64,000 nt of DNA from CALBPI01 sp039821605 (GCA_039821605.1 JBCBNV010000001.1:868001-932000), one strand, 5' to 3'; counted from the stretch's first letter, positions 1-9,503 are shown. Notes: a model not told the origin generated them from the letters alone. Made by a program: numbers and translations.

Positions 1-1235
1 AGCTTGTCGTGGGTGAGATCACCGAGCAAAACGACTTCAACGTGCCAGCGGGTGACGTCATCAGTCAGGACCCGACGGCGGGCACAAACGTCGTTGTGGG
101 GACCCCGGTCGACCTCGTGGTGTCTCTGGGCCCGCCCACTGTGGCCGCGCCCGATGTCGTTGGGCAGTCGCTGTCGGCGGCTGGCACGACGCTCGATGCC
201 GCGGGTCTTGTGACCGGGTCGGTGAGTCAGCAGCCCAGCCAGACCGTAGCGGCGGGCGACGTCATCAGTCAGATCCCGGCAGCTGGCACCATCGTGATCG
301 TAGGCACCGATGTCGACCTTGTGGTCTCAAACGGACCGCCCCCTATGGTCGTGGTGCCGGACGTATCCGGCCAGGCGCAAGCCCAGGCCGAGGCGGCCAT
401 CGTCGGCGCGAACCTCGTGGTCGGCACGATTACGGACCAAAATGACGACACGATTCCCGCGGGCAGCATCGTGAGCCAGAACCCCGCCGGCGGCCTTTCC
501 GTCGTCGAAGGCTCGGCCGTCGATCTCGTGCGTTCGATCGGACCGCTGACCGATACCTTCAGCGACGAGTTCGCGAGCAACACGCTCGCCGACTGGCAGT
601 TACGCCACGTCGTCGAGGGCACCGGGGCGCAGTACACGCTGCTCGACATCAACACGTCGACCGCAGGCGCGCTGACACTAGTTCCCACGCAAACGCCGGG
701 TTGGTTCGATGCCGCGGACGGACCGCTGGTATTCAAGGAGCTGGCGGGCAACTTCGCCGTGCACACCCGCGTGACGGCCGACAGCGTGGCGACGCCCGGG
801 CAGACGCCTGGGTCTGACTTCAATTCGGCAGGCCTCATGGCGCGCAATGCGAGCGGCGCCAGCGGGCCCGAGAACTACATCATGCTCAATGTCGGCCGCC
901 AGGACGCGAGCATCGCAGGCGGCGTGGGTAGCGAGACGAAGAACACGCTCGACTCGGTGTCGACGCTGTTCCTCGATTCGGGCAGCAATGAAGGCTCGCT
1001 GATCCTCTGCCGTGTGGGCAACGTCGTCCATTCATTCCGCTGGTTGACGACGGACAGTGACTGGGTGCTGTTGCGTTCCGAGACGCGCGCCGATCTGCCG
1101 TCGACGCTGCAAGTGGGCATGGTCGTCAACGCCTTTGCAGCACCCGCCGATTTGCGCGCCGAGTTCGAGTTCATCCGGCTGTTGCCGGCACCCAATGACG
1201 TGTCGGCCTGCACGGCCGGTGTGACGGGCGGTTAG
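1..1235 (+). CDS. PASTA-repeat secreted protein, 3' part
   Basis: The frame is open from the first bases, so the gene begins upstream of the window; 410 residues are visible. Two full PASTA-type repeats (VAAPDVVGQ... and VVVPDVSGQ..., each ending in a DLVVSxGPP-like strand) and most of a third lie in the first ~180 residues. The remaining ~230 residues start at DTFSDEFASNTLADWQ and look like a concanavalin A-like jelly-roll (DUF1349-like) carbohydrate-binding or glucanase-fold domain. PASTA repeats are best known from Gram-positive Ser/Thr kinases and PBPs; here they are extracellular stalk modules. The protein is probably secreted or surface-exposed, but its signal peptide is outside the window. 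It converges on the symporter gene with only 12 bases between the stops. The function is not known. Confidence 0.8.
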   Translation, partial: LVVGEITEQNDFNVPAGDVISQDPTAGTNVVVGTPVDLVVSLGPPTVAAPDVVGQSLSAAGTTLDAAGLVTGSVSQQPSQTVAAGDVISQIPAAGTIVIVGTDVDLVVSNGPPPMVVVPDVSGQAQAQAEAAIVGANLVVGTITDQNDDTIPAGSIVSQNPAGGLSVVEGSAVDLVRSIGPLTDTFSDEFASNTLADWQLRHVVEGTGAQYTLLDINTSTAGALTLVPTQTPGWFDAADGPLVFKELAGNFAVHTRVTADSVATPGQTPGSDFNSAGLMARNASGASGPENYIMLNVGRQDASIAGGVGSETKNTLDSVSTLFLDSGSNEGSLILCRVGNVVHSFRWLTTDSDWVLLRSETRADLPSTLQVGMVVNAFAAPADLRAEFEFIRLLPAPNDVSACTAGVTGG

Positions 1236-1247
1236 CCGAGGGCGGGA

Positions 1248-2522
1248 CTACAACTCGGGCTTGTGTCGGTAGGTCTCGATGTCGAGGTCATTCTCGTAGC
1301 GCGCGATCGTCGTCGCCACAGCCAGATCGCCGGTCACATTCACGACGGTGCGCATCATGTCGAGCACCCGGTCAAAGGGCAAAATGAAGCCGACGACGAT
1401 GGCCGTCTGTGCTTCGGTCAGCCCGATGCTGGTAAGCACAGCCGCGAGGAGAAACAGCGACGCAGAGGGCACCGAGGCGCTGCCGATGGACACGAGCGTC
1501 GTGGTCAGAGCGATTGTCAGGTAATCCGAGAACTCCAGCGGCACGCCAAACGCCTGCGCGGCGAATAGTGACACGATGCCCACGTACAACGCCGTGCCGT
1601 CCATGTTGACGGTGGCGCCCAGCGGCAGTACGGATGACTTGACTGACTTGCCCACGCCGAGGTTCTCCTCGGCTGCGGCCATCGTGGCCGGCAGCGTGGC
1701 GGCGCTCGACGACGTCGAGTAGGCCAGCAGCTGCGGGTCGACCACGCCGCGGATGAAGGGCAGCGGTGACAGGCGCGCGACGAGCGCCACCATGCCGTAT
1801 TGCACGACGACGATGTGCACGATGCAGGCACCGTAGACGGCCAGAGCGAGCTTGACGACCTGGAGCAAGGCGATGGCGCCCTGCGAGCCCGCGACGTTGG
1901 CAATCAATGCGAAGACGCCAAACGGTGCCAGTTCCATGACGACGAAGGTCAGTTTGAGCATCACCTCGGCGCCGGCGTCGAAGGTGTCTCGCAACACCTT
2001 GGCCTTTTCGCCCACGAGCAGGATGCCGACGCCAATCAGGATCGCGAAGACGATGACGGCAAGCACGTTACCCTCGGCCAGCGCCGCAAACGGGTTGGTC
2101 GGGATCATGCCGTAGAGCCGGTCTCGCAATGACACGGCTTCGCCCAGTGTTTGGGCGCTGGCCTCAGCCAGCACGACGCCTTCGCCCGGGGCAATCACGG
2201 TGCCGAAGGTGAGGCCGATGGTAATCGCCAGTGCGGTGGTCGTGAGGTAGAGCACAAGCGCCTTGGAACCGATCGAGCCGAGCCGGCTCGGCTTGCCCAT
2301 GGCCACGACACCCGCCACGAGTGTGGTCAGAATGAGCGGGACCACGAGCATGCGGATGCTGCGCAGGAAGATGTCACCCACCCAGCTGATCGAACTCGCG
2401 CCTTCGCCCCAGAATGCGCCCACCACAACGCCCAGCACGAGCGCGAAGAGAATGCGCTTCCAGAGTGCAATTGTGAACCAGTAACGGTTCAGTCGGGTGT
2501 CCCTCGTCGCGGTTTCGGTCAC
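1248..2522 (-). CDS. dicarboxylate/amino acid:cation symporter (DAACS family)
   Basis: This 424-residue inner-membrane carrier takes up glutamate, aspartate or C4-dicarboxylates with Na+ or H+. The family signatures are present: the serine-rich hairpin motif SSSAATLP near residue 270, the NMDGTALY motif near residue 305, and the C-terminal substrate and cation site DRVLDMMRTVVNVTGD near residue 385. Hydrophobic segments run through the whole length as expected for eight helices and two re-entrant loops. Length is normal for GltP/GltT/SstT-like proteins. The start is ATG at 2522, directly before the cytoplasmic N-terminus. The gene is monocistronic, divergent from the PD40 gene to its right. 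Substrate preference cannot be assigned from sequence alone, so no symbol is given. Confidence 0.95.
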   Translation of the reverse strand: MTETATRDTRLNRYWFTIALWKRILFALVLGVVVGAFWGEGASSISWVGDIFLRSIRMLVVPLILTTLVAGVVAMGKPSRLGSIGSKALVLYLTTTALAITIGLTFGTVIAPGEGVVLAEASAQTLGEAVSLRDRLYGMIPTNPFAALAEGNVLAVIVFAILIGVGILLVGEKAKVLRDTFDAGAEVMLKLTFVVMELAPFGVFALIANVAGSQGAIALLQVVKLALAVYGACIVHIVVVQYGMVALVARLSPLPFIRGVVDPQLLAYSTSSSAATLPATMAAAEENLGVGKSVKSSVLPLGATVNMDGTALYVGIVSLFAAQAFGVPLEFSDYLTIALTTTLVSIGSASVPSASLFLLAAVLTSIGLTEAQTAIVVGFILPFDRVLDMMRTVVNVTGDLAVATTIARYENDLDIETYRHKPEL

Positions 2523-2636
2523 AGTGTCGGTGCCTCTGGTGTTGGTCGCATGCCGAGCTTCGGTCAGCCAGGCTGGCTGGTAGCATACGCCTACTGTTCA
2601 GGAACGCACGCGCGTGCGCTTATGGGGGTGACCACC

Positions 2637-3542
2637 GTGAAACGACTTTTCTTACTCGCGCTCCTCGCATCATCGGGCGCAATGGCACAGGAAGAGTGGC
2701 CGGAATTGACGGGTCCCTACCTGGGGCAGGCCGTGCCCGTCGAGACGCCCGAGGTTTTTGCGCCCGATCTCGTGTCGTTGTCGGGTGAACGCGAACTCAA
2801 TGCCGTGTTCTCGCCCAACGGACGCATCTTCATGTTCTCTCGCTCTGTCGACGGCGTCTTCAAGATGTTCTACAGCTGGCAGCGCGAGGACGGCAGTTGG
2901 CAGGACGTGCGCATGGCGGCACCGTCAAAAACCTACCCTGGGCACAGCGACGTCGACATGGCATTTTCACCCGGCGGCGACTGGGTGTACTTCATCTCGG
3001 ACCGCCCCCTCGCAGGATACTCACTGGAACGTTTCAATATCTGGCGCAGCAGGGTGACGCGTGAGGGTCTGGTCACCCCGGAGCCTCTCGGCGCGCACAT
3101 CAACGGGCCGGGTCACGAGCTCTACCCGATGATTGTCGCGGACGGCAGCCTGTATTTCTCTGCCGTACGCGACGACAGCATCGGTCGACGTGACAGCTAC
3201 CGCGCCCAGTTCAGGGATGGCGAATTCGCGGCGCCCGTAAACCTGGGGCCGGGCGTCAACAGTGATGTGGACGAGGGCGACATCTACGTGAGCCCCGACG
3301 AGGACTACCTGATTCACGTGTCAGCCGGTCGTGAAGACAGTCTCGGTGGCGCAGATCTCTATGTGAGCTTCCGCCAGGCTGATGGGAGCTGGGGCGACGA
3401 CATTCACATGGGGCCGGTCATCAATTCTTCAGAGACGGACTACTGCCCCATGGTCACGCCCGACGGCAAGTATTTCTTCTACACGCAGGGTGACGACCTG
3501 ATGTGGGTCGACGCGGCGATTATTGAATCGTATCGGGACTGA
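2637..3542 (+). CDS. secreted PD40/TolB-like beta-propeller protein
   Basis: A 301-residue exported protein with a signal peptide (KRLFLLALLASSGAMA, cleavage before QEEW). It carries repeated WD40-like (PD40) blades: FSPNGRIFMFSR, FSPGGDWVYFISDR, ADGSLYFSAVR, SPDEDYLIHVSAGR and TPDGKYFFYTQGD. Such propellers resemble TolB and usually act as periplasmic binding or scaffold domains. I prefer the GTG at 2637, which has a GGGGGTG ribosome binding site seven bases upstream; the ATG at 2622 is the alternative and adds five residues. The open frame runs far upstream, but that part is antisense to the symporter and has no signal peptide. The last 23 bases overlap the convergent lipoprotein gene. The protein is a relative of the gene at 4126-5004. 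Confidence 0.8.
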   Translation: MKRLFLLALLASSGAMAQEEWPELTGPYLGQAVPVETPEVFAPDLVSLSGERELNAVFSPNGRIFMFSRSVDGVFKMFYSWQREDGSWQDVRMAAPSKTYPGHSDVDMAFSPGGDWVYFISDRPLAGYSLERFNIWRSRVTREGLVTPEPLGAHINGPGHELYPMIVADGSLYFSAVRDDSIGRRDSYRAQFRDGEFAAPVNLGPGVNSDVDEGDIYVSPDEDYLIHVSAGREDSLGGADLYVSFRQADGSWGDDIHMGPVINSSETDYCPMVTPDGKYFFYTQGDDLMWVDAAIIESYRD

Positions 3543-4005
3543 GGTCTTCGAGGCCGTCGATGTCGAACGCGTCGTCGAGTGATGGCGTGGCGCCTGACGA
3601 CGGTGGCGCCGATCGCACAACGATGGACTGCGCGCGCTCGGCGCCCTCAGTCATCGCAATGGAGTCCGCAGCCTCGGTATCGAGATCGGCGCGGGCCCGC
3701 AGCGCCTGACGGCGTTGCTGTCGTTGCGCATTGAGCGCGGCTTCAATTGCGAGTGCGTCGCGCACGAAGCGGTCTTCGCCTGACTTGCACTCCCATTCGG
3801 AGCGACCCGTCTGCAGACAGGCGCGAAGTGCACTCCAGTAGTGCACGGAATAGTCAGGCGCGGGCGCGGACTGGGTGATGGCGCGAGCGGGGGCGGTCGC
3901 GTCGCCGTCGAGCTTGATGCCGTCCGACGCGCAGCCGGACAGTGTCGCTGTAAACGCAACGGCGAGCGCGGCGGCAGCGTGAGGACGCTTGCGAGAATCA
4001 TGCAT
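3520..4005 (-). CDS. small lipoprotein of unknown function
   Basis: 161 residues with an N-terminal signal and the lipobox LSGC, so the mature protein is lipidated at Cys25 and probably faces the periplasm. Asp follows two residues after the Cys (CASD), so outer-membrane sorting is not excluded by the Asp+2 rule. The middle part contains two further cysteines (ACLQTGRSEWECK) that could form a disulfide, then a basic coiled stretch and an acidic tail. I recognise no domain. The 3' end overlaps the convergent PD40 gene by 23 bases. Confidence 0.6.
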   Translation of the reverse strand: MHDSRKRPHAAAALAVAFTATLSGCASDGIKLDGDATAPARAITQSAPAPDYSVHYWSALRACLQTGRSEWECKSGEDRFVRDALAIEAALNAQRQQRRQALRARADLDTEAADSIAMTEGAERAQSIVVRSAPPSSGATPSLDDAFDIDGLEDLSPDTIQ

Positions 4006-4125
4006 GTTCGGCTCCCACTAACCACGGAGCACAGACTCCGTATCCCAGATACAGGATACGACAACTTTCGCAATGCGGAGTCCGTTTCGCCGCGTGTTGA
4101 AACAGGTATTTCCGAGTGACGGTGC

Positions 4126-5004
4126 CTACTCGCAGGGCAGTCCCAGCTCGGCCAGCTCGACCGTGTAGAGACTGGACACTGCGGCACGCGCGTCATCGGT
4201 CGCACGCCCACTTGCAAAGAGCAGTGTCTTGCCGTCGCTCGTGAGATACGGCGTGCCGTCACCTGACGTCGAGTTTACGGCATCAATTGGCTCGGGCGTC
4301 GTCCACACGTCATCTTCCCGGCAACTGTAGAACAGATCGGTGTCGCGTCCCGTGCGGCTGCGCCCCTCGATCACAGCGAGTGCGCCACTCGTGGATAGCG
4401 TGAGGTAGCCGACGAACGTGGATGCGGAGGGGTCGGGCAGAGTCTTGCTGGGCGAGGCGGCGTTATCTCCGACAACCGTGTAGGGCGATCCGCCGCGAAA
4501 CGGTTGCCGAAAACTGTAGAAGACAATCGTGCCGTCGGTCGTTTCAATGGGGCCGAACTCGTCTCGTCCCGCCGCGGGTTCCGCTTCTGCGTCAACGGAT
4601 GCCGATTCGATGAGTTCGGGTGCGCCCCAATCATCGCCGTCGCGCTCGGCACGCCAGATATTGATCGAGCGAGGCGCCACGCGTTTGTCAGGCCGTTTGG
4701 AGTCAAAGAGCAGGCGCTGACCATCGGGGGAGAAGGCCGCGCCGCCATCACGGTAGGCGCCCGAGAACGGCAACACTTCGGGTTCCGCCCAACGTCCAGC
4801 CTCACGACGTGACACGTAGAGCGTGTAGTCGAATCGGCCAGGCGTACGGCGCATGAAGACGAGCTCCTGGCGCTTCGGATCGTAAGTTGGCGAATACTCG
4901 CCATCCGTCGTTGAGACGATACCCGGCGCCACGAGCGTGGGCGCGGATTCGGAAAAGGCCGAGGCGCTGAGCGTGCAGCCGAAGAAGAGGGCGAGTCGAA
5001 GCAT
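4126..5004 (-). CDS. secreted PD40/TolB-like beta-propeller protein
   Basis: 292 residues with a signal peptide (MLRLALFFGCTLSASAFS). Propeller blades are visible: YSPTYDPKRQELVFMRR, FSPDGQRLLFDSKRPDK, TTDGTIVFYSF and LTSDGKTLLFASGRATDD. The GRFDYTLYVSRREAGRWAEPEVLPFSG block is the pattern seen in PD40 proteins that list system values. The start is ATG 5004, since residues upstream in the open frame are not signal-like and a purine-rich AAAGAG lies before this ATG. It shares design with the protein at 2637-3542 and probably arose from the same family. A role is not predicted; TolB-like propellers generally bind proteins or cell-wall components in the periplasm. Confidence 0.75.
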   Translation of the reverse strand: MLRLALFFGCTLSASAFSESAPTLVAPGIVSTTDGEYSPTYDPKRQELVFMRRTPGRFDYTLYVSRREAGRWAEPEVLPFSGAYRDGGAAFSPDGQRLLFDSKRPDKRVAPRSINIWRAERDGDDWGAPELIESASVDAEAEPAAGRDEFGPIETTDGTIVFYSFRQPFRGGSPYTVVGDNAASPSKTLPDPSASTFVGYLTLSTSGALAVIEGRSRTGRDTDLFYSCREDDVWTTPEPIDAVNSTSGDGTPYLTSDGKTLLFASGRATDDARAAVSSLYTVELAELGLPCE

Positions 5005-5164
5005 GGCGGGCTCTTTGTGTTGTCTGTGTCCACAGCTGTCTTCGATGGCGAGTGCGGTATTGGACGCAGCACGAGTGGGCCTCGCACGAAACCCGGCCGG
5101 TGTGATTGATCGTGGGGCGCGCAGTACGCCCGACATGGGTGCACAAGATCGTGCGCGGCCCGGT

Positions 5165-6304
5165 CTATGCGGATGCTTGCTGAGCGTCCGGCGGTGGCGC
5201 GAGTGTGGACCGAAGTGCGGCAACCGCGTTCCCGCACAACGCGCCGACGCCAACGAGCATCACGACCACGCCAAAACCGATGCCGATTTTGGGCAGTTTC
5301 ATGAGGAGCTGGATCAGGATCACGGCCAGTACAATTGCGATCAACGCCTGCCAGGTCGCCGGATGCTTGCGCACTTTGCGCAGCACGATATCGCTGACGG
5401 CAAACAAGCCGGTGAGAATGCCAAGCAACACGACCGTCAGAAATGAGAACAGGACGGCCAGTGCAAGCCAGCTCGCGATCCCGGTGGAGAACAGCAGAAA
5501 GACCAACGCTGGCGTCCCCACGATCACAGCAACGCCCAGAAACAGCGACACGAACGGTCGCCGGGCGAGCCTGTCGGCGCTGTTGCGCATCGGCGTGGTG
5601 AACAGCAGGAACAGCACCGCCACTGCGACGATGGTGTTCATCGGTAGCTGATAGCCGCCAATCATGCGCATCGCACGGATGGGGGCCGGCTCCGTTGTGT
5701 GGATCAGCTCACCTTCTATTCGAGCGGTATTGCTGACCACGGCAGCGTTTTGGCTGCGCCAGGTGACGTTGCCACCCACTTGCGCGTTCGGTCCGAGCAC
5801 CAGCGTGTCACCGGTGACGTTTACATCGCCCGTAACGACCCCGTCGATAGTGACGGTCGTCGCGCGAATCTTGAGGTCTGCACCGACGCGCCCGAGAACG
5901 TCGACCTGTTCTCCGGCAAGCCACGCCCAGTCTTCGACGTCGCCCGTAATGCGGACCGATTGCCCGGCTGCCACGATATGCCCGGCTACCGGCGCAGCCA
6001 CGCGGATATGCTGGCCGGCCAGTCGCAGATCGTCACCAACCGCCGTCAGAATCTCGATGTCCTGGGCAGCCGCGATCACGTCGCCGGCGACGCGGCTGTC
6101 AATGGTGACGCGGCGTCCGGCAGCCACGAAGTCGCCATCGACGTTGGCGCGCAGTGTCACCTGGCTGTGCGCGGCGTAAGCGTCGCCGGCGATGGGGTCG
6201 GCGATCACCGGGTTGTCGGCACCTTCAGTTGCGCCGGCGCTGCTCACCATCGCCAACGCGATACAGGAAAACGTCAGGCGCATTCGGGCTCGTGCGGACT
6301 GCAT
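5165..6304 (-). CDS. membrane-anchored bactofilin-like polymer-forming protein
   Basis: 379 residues. After a signal sequence (ending SSAGA), residues ~35-200 form a run of short right-handed beta-helix turns of the bactofilin type (VDGDFVAAGRRVTIDSRVAGDVIAA..., VTIDGVVTGDVNVTGDTLVLG). The C-terminal half has about four or five hydrophobic helices (NTIVAVAVLFLLFTT, SLFLGVAVIVGTPALVFLLFS, LALAVLFSFLTVVLLGILTGLF, ALIAIVLAVILIQLL, IGFGVVVMLVGVGALCG). The exported beta-helix followed by membrane helices is a known arrangement for polymer-forming domain proteins. It may be a surface or periplasmic scaffold. Two cytosolic bactofilins lie at 14048-15018, so the cell has at least three proteins of this fold in this stretch. 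The start is ATG 6304; an in-frame ATG at 6283 is also possible. Confidence 0.75.
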   Translation of the reverse strand: MQSARARMRLTFSCIALAMVSSAGATEGADNPVIADPIAGDAYAAHSQVTLRANVDGDFVAAGRRVTIDSRVAGDVIAAAQDIEILTAVGDDLRLAGQHIRVAAPVAGHIVAAGQSVRITGDVEDWAWLAGEQVDVLGRVGADLKIRATTVTIDGVVTGDVNVTGDTLVLGPNAQVGGNVTWRSQNAAVVSNTARIEGELIHTTEPAPIRAMRMIGGYQLPMNTIVAVAVLFLLFTTPMRNSADRLARRPFVSLFLGVAVIVGTPALVFLLFSTGIASWLALAVLFSFLTVVLLGILTGLFAVSDIVLRKVRKHPATWQALIAIVLAVILIQLLMKLPKIGIGFGVVVMLVGVGALCGNAVAALRSTLAPPPDAQQASA

Positions 6305-6532
6305 GTCGCATCCTCGTTCCGGGTTGCTCCATGCTAGAACTTCGCGACTGTTCCACAATACGTAGTAGCCGAGGCAGCAACGGCACCCGTCGATCGCGGC
6401 AAGTACGTATCGTCGCCGGAGGTCTGTTCGACCACAGTATTAGGCGTTCACGGGCCTGAAGAATCTGAGCGAGGATCTGGATCATGGCATCCGTCCATCC
6501 AAACCTGCTCGTGCTGCAACAACTGGAGAAGA

Positions 6533-8800
6533 ATGGCCTGGCTGCGACACGCAATCGTCTCTTCGGGTGGGATACAGCGACTGGCGGTGCTGAGCCTGGC
6601 GCTTGCCTGGTGCGGCACAGCGCGGGCGGCCGATTCGTGCGGTGATCCCGGGTTGGATCGGCCCCGCGTTGGATTGGTTCTGAGTGGTGGTGGCAGCAAG
6701 GCCGGGGCTCACATCGGGGTTCTGAAGGCACTGGAAGAACTGCGCGTGCCCGTGGATTGCATTGCCGGCACGAGCGCTGGCGCGATTATCGGCGGCTTGT
6801 ATGCGGCCGGATTGTCGCCACAGGACATCGAGACGGTGGTCGCGGGCATCGATTGGTTGGAATTGCTCGACGACAGGCCCAGTCGTGTTGCCTTGCCGTT
6901 TCGTCGCAAGCGGGACAGCTTCAGTTATCTGGTTGACTTCCGTCCGGGCTTCAAGGACGGGCGCATCGCGATTCCCGCCGGTTTGATTCAGGGGCAGGAG
7001 GTCGTGCAATTCCTCCGACGCCAGCTCGGGGCCGCCAACAGCGTCGAAGACTTCGCCCAACTGCCGACACCGATCCGGGTGGTTGCTACTGATCTGCAAA
7101 CCGGCAAGGCAGTCTCATTGGAACGGGGTGATCTGGCTCGGGCGGTGCGCGCCAGCCTGTCGATTCCCGTGTTGTTCGCACCCGTGGAATGGGAGGGGCG
7201 ACTGCTGATCGATGGCGGCCCCGCCAATAATCTGCCGGTCGATGTGGCTCGGGCCATGGGTGCTGACGTCGTGATTGCGGTCGACATCACCTCACCACTG
7301 CTGACCCGTCGGCAGCTGGACTCTGCAGTTGCCATAGCCGACCAGATGACGAACTTGTTGACGCACCAAAACAAGCGGGCGCAGATCGAGCGTCTCAACG
7401 GCGAGGATGTCTTGATCACGCCTGCGCTCGAGGGTCTCGGCGGGCTCGACTTTGAGGCGACACTGGACTCAGTGGCGCCAGGTGTCACAGCCGTAAAGGC
7501 ATCCGCCGATCGGCTGTCCGAACTGAGCGTAGACGCCAGTGATTACGCGCTATACACCGCCGCACGCCAAAGGCCCGGCGATGGTGAGCCGGCGCGTATT
7601 GCACGTGTTGATATCGCCGGGGACGCAGGCGTCAGTGATGCCTTGATCGAGAGCCGCCTCGGTGTGAGTGTGGGTGACGTGGTTGCGACCAGCGCGATTG
7701 AGGCCGGTGTGGCGCAAGTCTATGGGCTGGATCTGTTCCAGTCAGTTGACTACCGGCTGGTGCCCGACAGCGAGGATACGGTTTTGCGGCTCGATATCGA
7801 GCCCAAGACGTGGGGGCCGGACTATTTGCAATTCGGCCTGCTGCTCTCGGAAGACTTCTCGGTGGGTTCGGAGTTCAGCGTTGGGATGGCGTACTTGAGC
7901 ACGGCGATCAACGAGCTCGGGGGCGAGTGGCGCGTGCAACTGGATCTCGGCGAACGGCAGGGTCTCGGTGCTGCGTGGTACCAACCGATAAGTGCACAGC
8001 GCCGGCACTTCTTCGAGGTCGAGACGCAGCTCGTGCGTCGCAGCTTCCGGTTCTTTGACGAGGGCGAGCTTGCCGCCAACCTGCGTGTCGAGGGCTGGGG
8101 CACGCGCCTGTCGCTGGGTACGGAGCTCGGCAACAATTTCGAACTGCGGGTGGGTTGGAACCACTTCGACGGCGACGGGCTCGCAACCGTTGGCAGCGTC
8201 GACATCCCGGACCAGTCCGTTGATGTCGGCGAGTACTTCACTCAGTTTCAATTTGACACGCTCGACGACGTAAATTTCCCGCGGCGCGGTGCCGCGGGCG
8301 GCATCGCAGCGTCCTGGTCTCGCGATGTGGCGGGTGCGAAGTCCAACTTCGAGCAATTGATCGGCGAGACTACGGTGGCCCGATCTTTCGGTGAGTTTAC
8401 GGTGCTCTTTGGCCTGGAAGCCGGCACCACAATGGACAACGACGCGCCGCTGGAAAGCCAGTTCCTGCTCGGCGGGCTGGGCCGTCTTTCTGGTTACTCG
8501 CGAAATCGTTTCGCCGGACAGCACTTTGCATTGGGGTCGTTGACTGGCTATCAGCGGCTCAGCCAGAGCCGCTGGCTGCCGCGTTACGCGGGCTTAAGTC
8601 TGGAGGCAGGCAACGTCTGGGATGACCGCAGTGACGTCGATGCGTCGTCCCTGTTGTTCGCGGGCGCACTGTTCTTTGGCGCAGATACAGTGCTGGGCCC
8701 AGTGTATCTCGCCTGGGGGCTTGCCGAGGGTGGCGAAGACACCGTCTTCCTGACGCTGGGCAATCCTTTTGTGCTGGATCGCTCCAGACCGCTCGACTAG
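6533..8800 (+). CDS. patatin-like phospholipase with POTRA and outer-membrane barrel (type Vd autotransporter, PlpD-like)
   Basis: 755 residues. A signal peptide (LAVLSLALAWCGTARA) is followed by a patatin domain with the oxyanion loop SGGGSKAGAH (51-60), nucleophile Ser81 in GTSAG and the dyad Asp227 in DGGPANNLP. Residues ~355-430 (ARIARVDIAGDAGVSDALIESRLG...) match a single POTRA domain. The remainder is beta-rich with alternating aromatic strands and resembles the BamA/Omp85 surface-antigen barrel, ending in a dense aromatic tail. This order defines type Vd secretion, for which PlpD of Pseudomonas aeruginosa is the model, and the length is similar. The expected activity is phospholipase A1 on host or competitor membranes, with the lipase passing through its own barrel. 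The gene stands alone, divergent from the bactofilin-like gene. Confidence 0.9.
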   Translation: MAWLRHAIVSSGGIQRLAVLSLALAWCGTARAADSCGDPGLDRPRVGLVLSGGGSKAGAHIGVLKALEELRVPVDCIAGTSAGAIIGGLYAAGLSPQDIETVVAGIDWLELLDDRPSRVALPFRRKRDSFSYLVDFRPGFKDGRIAIPAGLIQGQEVVQFLRRQLGAANSVEDFAQLPTPIRVVATDLQTGKAVSLERGDLARAVRASLSIPVLFAPVEWEGRLLIDGGPANNLPVDVARAMGADVVIAVDITSPLLTRRQLDSAVAIADQMTNLLTHQNKRAQIERLNGEDVLITPALEGLGGLDFEATLDSVAPGVTAVKASADRLSELSVDASDYALYTAARQRPGDGEPARIARVDIAGDAGVSDALIESRLGVSVGDVVATSAIEAGVAQVYGLDLFQSVDYRLVPDSEDTVLRLDIEPKTWGPDYLQFGLLLSEDFSVGSEFSVGMAYLSTAINELGGEWRVQLDLGERQGLGAAWYQPISAQRRHFFEVETQLVRRSFRFFDEGELAANLRVEGWGTRLSLGTELGNNFELRVGWNHFDGDGLATVGSVDIPDQSVDVGEYFTQFQFDTLDDVNFPRRGAAGGIAASWSRDVAGAKSNFEQLIGETTVARSFGEFTVLFGLEAGTTMDNDAPLESQFLLGGLGRLSGYSRNRFAGQHFALGSLTGYQRLSQSRWLPRYAGLSLEAGNVWDDRSDVDASSLLFAGALFFGADTVLGPVYLAWGLAEGGEDTVFLTLGNPFVLDRSRPLD

Positions 8801-8910
8801 CAGGCACGCAAAAGACCAGGGGTCGCGAGTTCGGTCACGTCTCGACTTGATACGGACGGGCCGTGGTGCGATGTTCGCGACTGCCGCGCCGTCATCTGTG
8901 ACACGCGCCG

Positions 8911-9453
8911 ATGCAACACGAGACTTCTGCGATGCGAATACCGACTATTGAAACCGAACGCCTGATTCTGCGCGCGATCGATCCGGACCGTGATTTCGAC
9001 GCGTGGGCGCGGGCGATGGCCGACGAAGAAACCGTTCGCTACATCGGTGGCAAGACCCTGAATCGCGCGGAGGCCTGGCGCAGCATGGCCATGGTTATCG
9101 GGCATTGGCAGATCCGCGGCTACGGATTCTTTTCAGTGGAAGAGAAGGCAACGGGTGACTGGGTCGGTCGCGTTGGGCCCTGGTTCCCCGAGGGCTGGCC
9201 AGAACCCGAGGTCGGCTGGACCATTGCTCGGGAGCACTGGGGAAAGGGTTACGGGACAGAAGCCGGCCGTGCCTCGATCGCCTATGCACGCGATGTCCTG
9301 GGCTGGACGCAGGTGATTCACGCGATCATCGAGGGCAATCGGGGCAGCGCAGCCCTTGCAGAGAAGCTCGGCTCGCGGAAGCTGCGCGACATTCAGGGGC
9401 TGGGCGGTGTGACCGAGGACACCGTTTGGGTGTACGGCCAGCGGCTGGCCTGA
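8911..9453 (+). CDS. GNAT family N-acetyltransferase (RimJ/RimL-like)
   Basis: 180 residues (173 if the ATG at 8932 is used, which places the family start IPTIETERLILR close to the N-terminus). Family features are the ETERLILR opening, the beta4 strand and acetyl-CoA pyrophosphate loop REHWGKGYGTEAGRA, and the NxxSxxLAEKLG-type helix (NRGSAALAEKLGSRK). It should transfer an acetyl group from acetyl-CoA to an amine, possibly a protein N-terminus or a small metabolite. The acceptor cannot be told. It follows the patatin gene after 110 bases and precedes a convergent gene. Confidence 0.85.
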   Translation: MQHETSAMRIPTIETERLILRAIDPDRDFDAWARAMADEETVRYIGGKTLNRAEAWRSMAMVIGHWQIRGYGFFSVEEKATGDWVGRVGPWFPEGWPEPEVGWTIAREHWGKGYGTEAGRASIAYARDVLGWTQVIHAIIEGNRGSAALAEKLGSRKLRDIQGLGGVTEDTVWVYGQRLA

Positions 9454-9503
9454 AGCGCACCGGATACGCGCCAGACCTATGCAGCAGTTGCACCGACGTT
9501 CGG

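Noticed and set aside
2151..2636. Long N-terminal extension of the PD40 gene at 2637
   Set aside because: It is antisense to the symporter and lacks protein-like features; the signal peptide begins at 2637 or 2622.
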